The notes below the pieces were generated by a model. That model saw nothing but the letters and a program-made list of their open reading frames with translations, searched no databases and was not told the origin of the DNA. From contig JAHHSF010000036.1 of NCBI GenBank assembly GCA_020025375.1, forward strand, positions 1 through 10,932: 10,932 nt of DNA, read 5' to 3'. Shown one piece after another: positions 7,745 through 10,932 of the stretch (the first letter of the stretch is position 1; each line of letters opens with the position of its first letter). Made by a program: the position numbers and the translations under genes. This stretch comes from Oscillospiraceae bacterium. Lineage in GTDB: Bacteria > Bacillota > Clostridia > Oscillospirales > Oscillospiraceae.

Positions 7745-8377
7745 TTATCGTTGCAGGGGCACGTCCTTCCAGGCCTCCCCCACGAGTTCGGCGGAGACGG
7801 TCCCGGCGGAGAGTTCGGTCATCCGGGCGGCGAAGGCCTCCACCGCCCCCTCGGGCAGCAGGGCATTCACGGTGACCGCCTCAGCGTAGACATGGTCCCC
7901 CTCCACCCCTCCGGCAGAAGCGATTTCCAGCCTTACCCGCTCGAAGAGAGGATAGGGGCAAGGCACTTCCACCTCCACCCAGCGGCGTACCACCGAGATG
8001 CCGGCGGCATCCAGGGCGTCTTTGGCGCTCTGTGTATAGGCCCGGACCAAGCCACCCGCGCCAAGCAATATCCCTCCAAAGTACCGGGTGGAAACGCAGA
8101 CCACGTTCTCAATGTTCTCCCGTTGAAAGACGTTGAGCATGGGCTGTCCGGCAGTGCCCTGGGGTTCCCCGTCGTCGGAGTACCGCTCCACTCCGCCCTC
8201 GTGAAGGCGGTAGCACCAGCAGTTGTGCCTGGCATCGTAGTACCGCTTCTTCATCTCCTCGATGCGGGCACGGGCCTCGGCCTCGCTCTCCACCCGCCAG
8301 ACGTGGCCGATAAAGCGGGAGCGCTTCTCCACGAACTCGGTCTCAGAGGCCGCAGTAGGTATGTAGTATTCCGTCAT
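7745..8377 (-). CDS. yigZ: YigZ/YvyE (IMPACT, UPF0029) family protein
   Basis: This 210-residue protein has the two-domain layout of bacterial YigZ. The UPF0029/IMPACT N-terminal domain covers about residues 15-125, with the signature YYDARHNCWCYR (46-57), then ERYSDDGEPQGTAGQPML (64-81) and VVCVSTRYFGGILLGAGGL (92-110). A DUF1949-like C-terminal domain covers about 138-200. The exact biochemical role is unknown. Eukaryotic IMPACT influences the GCN1/GCN2 translation-control pathway, and a nucleic-acid or ribosome link has been proposed for the bacterial forms. Start: the ATG at 8377 overlaps the stop of the upstream acetyltransferase gene as ATGA, which implies translational coupling. The frame stays open further upstream, but those starts would overlap the acetyltransferase gene and have poor ribosome sites. 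The symbol follows the E. coli homologue. Confidence 0.92.
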   Translation of the reverse strand: MTEYYIPTAASETEFVEKRSRFIGHVWRVESEAEARARIEEMKKRYYDARHNCWCYRLHEGGVERYSDDGEPQGTAGQPMLNVFQRENIENVVCVSTRYFGGILLGAGGLVRAYTQSAKDALDAAGISVVRRWVEVEVPCPYPLFERVRLEIASAGGVEGDHVYAEAVTVNALLPEGAVEAFAARMTELSAGTVSAELVGEAWKDVPLQR

Positions 8378-8904
8378 CGTCTTTCCCATTCCTCTCTCGT
8401 CAGGGCGTAGTGGAGTTCGGTGCGCTCCTCCCCCATGAGGGGCACCCAGGTCTTTTCGGTGAACCGATAAAGAAAGCCGCACTTTTCCAGCACCCGGCGG
8501 GACTTGTCATTAAAATCGTAGTGACCGCACCACTGGGTTGCCAGACCCAGGTCCTCAAACCCCCAGCGGAGAATCTCCTCTACCGCCTCGCTCATGAGGC
8601 CCCGGCCCCAATAGGCGGGACTCAAAGCGTAGCCGATTTCCTCGTCGGGACCGGGGAGCACAGTCCGATGGCCACCCACATAGCCCACCGAGCCAATGAC
8701 CTTCCCATTCTCCTTTAGGACCACGGCAAAGACCCCGGGCTGGGCGAAAATAGTGCGGATGACCTCCAGGCTCTCGGCCATGTCCTTGTGTGGTTGCCAC
8801 CCGGCAGGCGGACCCACCCGGGGGTCCTTACCATATTCATATACATCGGCGGCATCCGCCTCGGTAAAGGGGCGGAGAATCAGCCGGGAAGTTTCCAGTT
8901 GCAT
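8374..8904 (-). CDS. GNAT-family N-acetyltransferase (RimJ/RimL-like)
   Basis: A 176-residue acetyl-CoA-dependent acetyltransferase. It opens with LETSRLILRPFTEADA (3-18), the usual start of the RimJ/RimL (Acetyltransf_3) branch. The acetyl-CoA loop is EIGYALSPAYWGRGLMSEAV (89-108), where the Q/R-x-x-G-x-G/A position reads YWGRGLM. NDKSRRVLEKCGF (132-144) is the conserved C-terminal helix found in most members. RimJ and RimL acetylate ribosomal protein N-termini, but most relatives have other or unknown substrates, so the target is open. A GAGGAGG site 7 nt before the ATG overlaps the hflX stop, and the gene's own stop overlaps the yigZ start by 4 nt. It is therefore embedded in the hflX-yigZ unit. 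Confidence 0.93.
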   Translation of the reverse strand: MQLETSRLILRPFTEADAADVYEYGKDPRVGPPAGWQPHKDMAESLEVIRTIFAQPGVFAVVLKENGKVIGSVGYVGGHRTVLPGPDEEIGYALSPAYWGRGLMSEAVEEILRWGFEDLGLATQWCGHYDFNDKSRRVLEKCGFLYRFTEKTWVPLMGEERTELHYALTREEWERR

Positions 8905-8916
8905 GCGCTCGCCTCC

Positions 8917-10224
8917 TCAGTCCTCCCAGGGCTCCTTGGGCGGCTTCCAGCCCTCCACCACATAGTCCTTGATCTGACCCAGGAGCTTGGTGGTGCAGAC
9001 CGCCCCCACCTGGATGGTCTCGGCGTACTCCACGCTCTCTACCTTGGCCTCCCGGTACAGGACATCCAAGATGCCCCCCTTGTCGTAGGGCAGGTGGATA
9101 ACCACCTGGAAGGTCCCCTTGTCCAGCCGCTTGCCGATGGCGGCCAGGAGGTCGTCCAGGCCCTGGCCGGTCTTGGCCGAGATTGAGACGATGTCCTCCC
9201 CATGGGGTATGATGTCCCCGGTGTAGAGGTCAGACTTGTTAAACACGTCGATTCGCGGGGTCTGGGAAGCCTTCAGGTCGTAAATGAGCTGTTCCACCAC
9301 CTGGGTCTGCTCCCGCCAGAGGGGGTTGGAGGCGTCGATGACGTGGAGCAGGAGGTCGGCAAAGGTAAGTTCCTCCAAGGTCGCCTTAAAAGCGTCCACC
9401 AGGTGGTGGGGAAGCTTGGAGATGAAGCCCACCGTGTCGGACAGGAGGACAGTGCAGGTATCAGAAATCTCCAGGGTCCGGGTGGTGGTGTCCAGGGTGT
9501 CGAAGAGCCGGTTGTTTGCCGGGATGTCGGAGCCGGTGAGGGCATTGAGCAGGGTGGACTTGCCTGCGTTGGTATAGCCCACGATGGCCACCACGGGGAC
9601 CTCGTTTTTGATGCGCCGGTCCCGCTGGGTGGCCCGGACCCGCCGAACCTCCTTCAGCTCCTCCTCCATTTTGGCGATCTTCCGCCGGATATGGCGGCGG
9701 TCGGTCTCCAGCTGGGTCTCGCCGGGGCCGCGGGTGCCGATGGGGCTCTTGCCGCCCGAGGCATTCTGCCGCACCAGATGGCCCCACATGCCGGTGAGGC
9801 GGGGGAGCAGATACTTGTACTGGGCCAGCTCCACCTGGAGGCGGCCCTCCCTGGTCCGGGCCCGCTGGGCGAAGATGTCCAGAATGAGAGCGGCCCGGTC
9901 CAGGACCTGGACCCCCAGTTCCTCGGTGAGCACCCGCTGCTGGCTGGGAGAAAGGGGGTTGTCAAAGATGACCATGTCGGCCCCGGCGTTCTGGACCAGC
10001 TCCTTGACCTCCTGGACCTTGCCCTCCCCGATGAAGGTGCGGGCATCCGGGCTGTCCTTGCTCTGGAAGGCGATACCCACGGTCTGTCCCCCCGCCGTTT
10101 CCAGCAGGGCGGACAGCTCCTCCAGGCTCTCCTCGTCGGCGTTCTCCTCCCGGGAGAGGCAGCCGGCGTTCAGGCCCACCAGAACGGCCTTGTTGATGCT
10201 CTTTTCGCTGATATTTTCTGTCAT
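8917..10224 (-). CDS. hflX: Ribosome-splitting GTPase HflX
   Basis: HflX binds the 50S subunit and, in characterised bacteria, splits stalled or hibernating 70S ribosomes under stress such as heat or antibiotics. The 435 residues contain the N-terminal HflX domain (about 13-125, with the DNPLSPSQQR element at 88-97), a linker with the family signature GTRGPGETQLETDRR (163-177), a coiled stretch rich in Lys, Glu and Arg (178-206), and the G domain: G1 GYTNAGKST (216-224), G2 in TTTRT (246-250), G3 DTVGF (263-267), G4 NKSD (329-332) and G5 SAK (349-351). A C-terminal domain follows. CGGAGG lies about 5 nt before the ATG. It begins 21 nt after the flavin reductase-like gene and ends 12 nt before the acetyltransferase gene, which indicates one transcript. 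All nucleotide-binding motifs look intact. Confidence 0.97.
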   Translation of the reverse strand: MTENISEKSINKAVLVGLNAGCLSREENADEESLEELSALLETAGGQTVGIAFQSKDSPDARTFIGEGKVQEVKELVQNAGADMVIFDNPLSPSQQRVLTEELGVQVLDRAALILDIFAQRARTREGRLQVELAQYKYLLPRLTGMWGHLVRQNASGGKSPIGTRGPGETQLETDRRHIRRKIAKMEEELKEVRRVRATQRDRRIKNEVPVVAIVGYTNAGKSTLLNALTGSDIPANNRLFDTLDTTTRTLEISDTCTVLLSDTVGFISKLPHHLVDAFKATLEELTFADLLLHVIDASNPLWREQTQVVEQLIYDLKASQTPRIDVFNKSDLYTGDIIPHGEDIVSISAKTGQGLDDLLAAIGKRLDKGTFQVVIHLPYDKGGILDVLYREAKVESVEYAETIQVGAVCTTKLLGQIKDYVVEGWKPPKEPWED

Positions 10225-10245
10225 ACGTTCCTCCGGGGAGAGTAT

Positions 10246-10755
10246 TTACGCGCGGCGGTAGGCCTCCACGATCTCTCCCACATACATGGTGTGAAAATCC
10301 TTTTGGGGATAGTTCTTTTCGATCAGGCTCTGGTCCAGGAAGCAGTCCCCGGCCAGTTCCTGGCGGTAGAGCTTCCGGCAGACCAGGATCAGCTCTCCCT
10401 CGGCCACATAGGGGGCACCACAGGCGGCCTCCCCCACGGTGAGCCCGGCAGCGGCGAATTTGTCTATGTCCCGGCCGCTCTTGGAGCCGCAGAGGGCCAG
10501 GGCCTCCCGGTACTCGCCCTCCCCGAAGAAGGTGAGGGTGAAGTAGTCGGATTCCTCTGTAAAGCGATGGGTATACCGCTGGGGACGGACGTAAATAGTA
10601 GCCACCGGCTTGTTCCACAGCACCCCCAGGCCACCCCAGCTGGCGGTCATGGTATTGCAGTTCTCACGGGTTCCCGCCGTGATGAGGGTCCAACAGTCCC
10701 CGATAAGGGAAAAGACGTTGTCGGTCAGGCTCTTGGGATCGATCTCTTGCAGCAT
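10246..10755 (-). CDS. Flavin reductase-like (flavoredoxin-type) FMN-binding protein
   Basis: A 169-residue protein that looks like the flavin reductase-like domain family (PF01613; DIM6/NTAB, flavoredoxin). The stretch CWTLITAGTRENCNTMTASW (21-40) followed by GGLGVLWNKPVATIYVRPQRYTH matches the typical split-barrel FMN-binding start, in which an N-x-M-T/A-x-S/W-x element contacts FMN. A second half has LICRKLYRQELAG-like barrel strands, and FHTMYVGEIVEAY is the usual ending. Anaerobic relatives pass electrons from ferredoxin or NAD(P)H to various acceptors, so the partner is not known. GGGAGG lies 9 nt before the ATG, and a perfect TATAAT stands upstream. It is probably the first gene of the transcript with hflX. 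Confidence 0.88.
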   Translation of the reverse strand: MLQEIDPKSLTDNVFSLIGDCWTLITAGTRENCNTMTASWGGLGVLWNKPVATIYVRPQRYTHRFTEESDYFTLTFFGEGEYREALALCGSKSGRDIDKFAAAGLTVGEAACGAPYVAEGELILVCRKLYRQELAGDCFLDQSLIEKNYPQKDFHTMYVGEIVEAYRRA

Positions 10756-10785
10756 GGCAAATTCCCTCCCATTTTAATTTTGTTT

Positions 10786-10814
10786 ATTATATGCCGGTTT
10801 CACTAAAAATGGAA
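10786..10814 (-). promoter_or_regulatory. Promoter of the flavin reductase-hflX-GNAT-yigZ unit
   Basis: A perfect TATAAT is at 10786-10791 read on the minus strand, with TTCCAT 17 nt upstream as a weak -35. The predicted start is near 10779, about 24 nt before the start codon. The same weak TTCCAT hexamer occurs at the -35 position of the gntR promoter. Confidence 0.6.
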
Positions 10815-10825
10815 GAGAAAACACA

Positions 10826-10847
10826 AAAATAGCGTTCAAGCTATTTT
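10826..10847 (-). other. Perfect AT-rich inverted repeat upstream of the flavin reductase promoter
   Basis: AAAATAGC and GCTATTTT are exact inverted copies around a 6-nt loop (GTTCAA on the plus strand). On the minus strand the hairpin is followed by TGTGTTTTC, so it could act as a weak back-up terminator for the gene beyond the window. It lies 12 nt upstream of the -35 and could equally be an operator. Confidence 0.45.
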
Positions 10848-10902
10848 GCCATGCGGGCCGTCCCCGGCCCACGGCTGAAATCGATTTTTGATTGCGCAGC
10901 AA

Positions 10903-10932
10903 CAAAAAAAGCCCGCACCAATGGTGCGGGCT
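10903..10932 (-). terminator. Strong terminator of an unseen minus-strand gene to the right
   Basis: AGCCCGCACC (10910-10919) pairs perfectly with GGTGCGGGCT (10923-10932) around a 3-nt loop. On the minus strand the stem is followed directly by a run of seven T (the A-run at 10904-10910 on the plus strand). The stem reaches the last base of the window and may continue beyond it. It isolates the flavin reductase-hflX unit from the neighbour upstream. Confidence 0.9.

Noticed and set aside
7190..8410. A 406-codon plus-strand frame opposite dgt and yigZ
   Set aside because: It is antisense to two recognised genes and crosses the AT-rich intergenic region; its translation has no family motif.
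10570..10577. A third GGTATACC copy
   Set aside because: It lies inside the flavin reductase-like coding region, far from any start site, and its codons fit the protein. It is probably chance, but it weakens the rarity argument slightly.
9202..10806. A 534-codon open frame on the plus strand opposite hflX and the flavin reductase-like gene
   Set aside because: It is antisense to well-supported genes, low in complexity, has no proper ribosome binding site and spans two unrelated genes.
10756..10932. A possible riboswitch or small RNA in the hairpin-rich region upstream of the flavin reductase-like gene
   Set aside because: The hairpins lie upstream of the predicted promoter, so they would not be in the leader; no FMN or other known riboswitch core is recognisable, and the last hairpin is a plain minus-strand terminator.

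Overview
The window looks like a core-genome segment from a GC-rich member of the Firmicutes, most likely class Clostridia and family Oscillospiraceae (Flavonifractor/Pseudoflavonifractor-like). The reasons are Shine-Dalgarno sites of the GGAGG type before nearly every gene, strong G/C preference at third codon positions beside AT-rich intergenic DNA, the dgt-dnaG-rpoD gene order, and a Gram-positive-type Pgi of 437 residues. The genus is inference from gene content and style. I see no mobile element, tRNA, rRNA or CRISPR array.

Left part, plus strand (1-3312): the C-terminal end of a molybdopterin oxidoreductase cut by the window edge (1-330); pgi, glucose-6-phosphate isomerase (439-1752); a small P-loop protein of unknown function (1891-2301) with its own strong promoter, a hairpin at the predicted mRNA 5' end and a near-perfect intrinsic terminator; and a GntR/FadR-family regulator (2575-3312). 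The regulator's promoter overlaps the palindrome GGTATACC, and a second copy lies 158 bp upstream.

Right part, minus strand (3414-10755): reading in the direction of transcription, a flavin reductase-like protein, hflX, a GNAT acetyltransferase and a YigZ/IMPACT-family protein form a tight cluster (gaps of 21 and 12 nt, then a 4-nt ATGA overlap). After 93 nt come dgt, dnaG and rpoD, where dnaG and rpoD overlap by 8 nt. The two halves converge at a long hairpin terminator (3317-3358) that probably serves both gntR and rpoD. A strong minus-strand terminator at the right edge marks the end of a gene lying outside the window.

How the genes may work together: dgt, dnaG and rpoD link dNTP-pool control, replication priming and the housekeeping sigma factor. 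The hflX-GNAT-yigZ cluster has a translation/ribosome flavour (HflX splits stalled ribosomes). The least understood items are the P-loop protein transcribed as a separate unit and the paired palindromes before the regulator. No clearly new multi-gene system is visible; most of the window is conserved housekeeping DNA.
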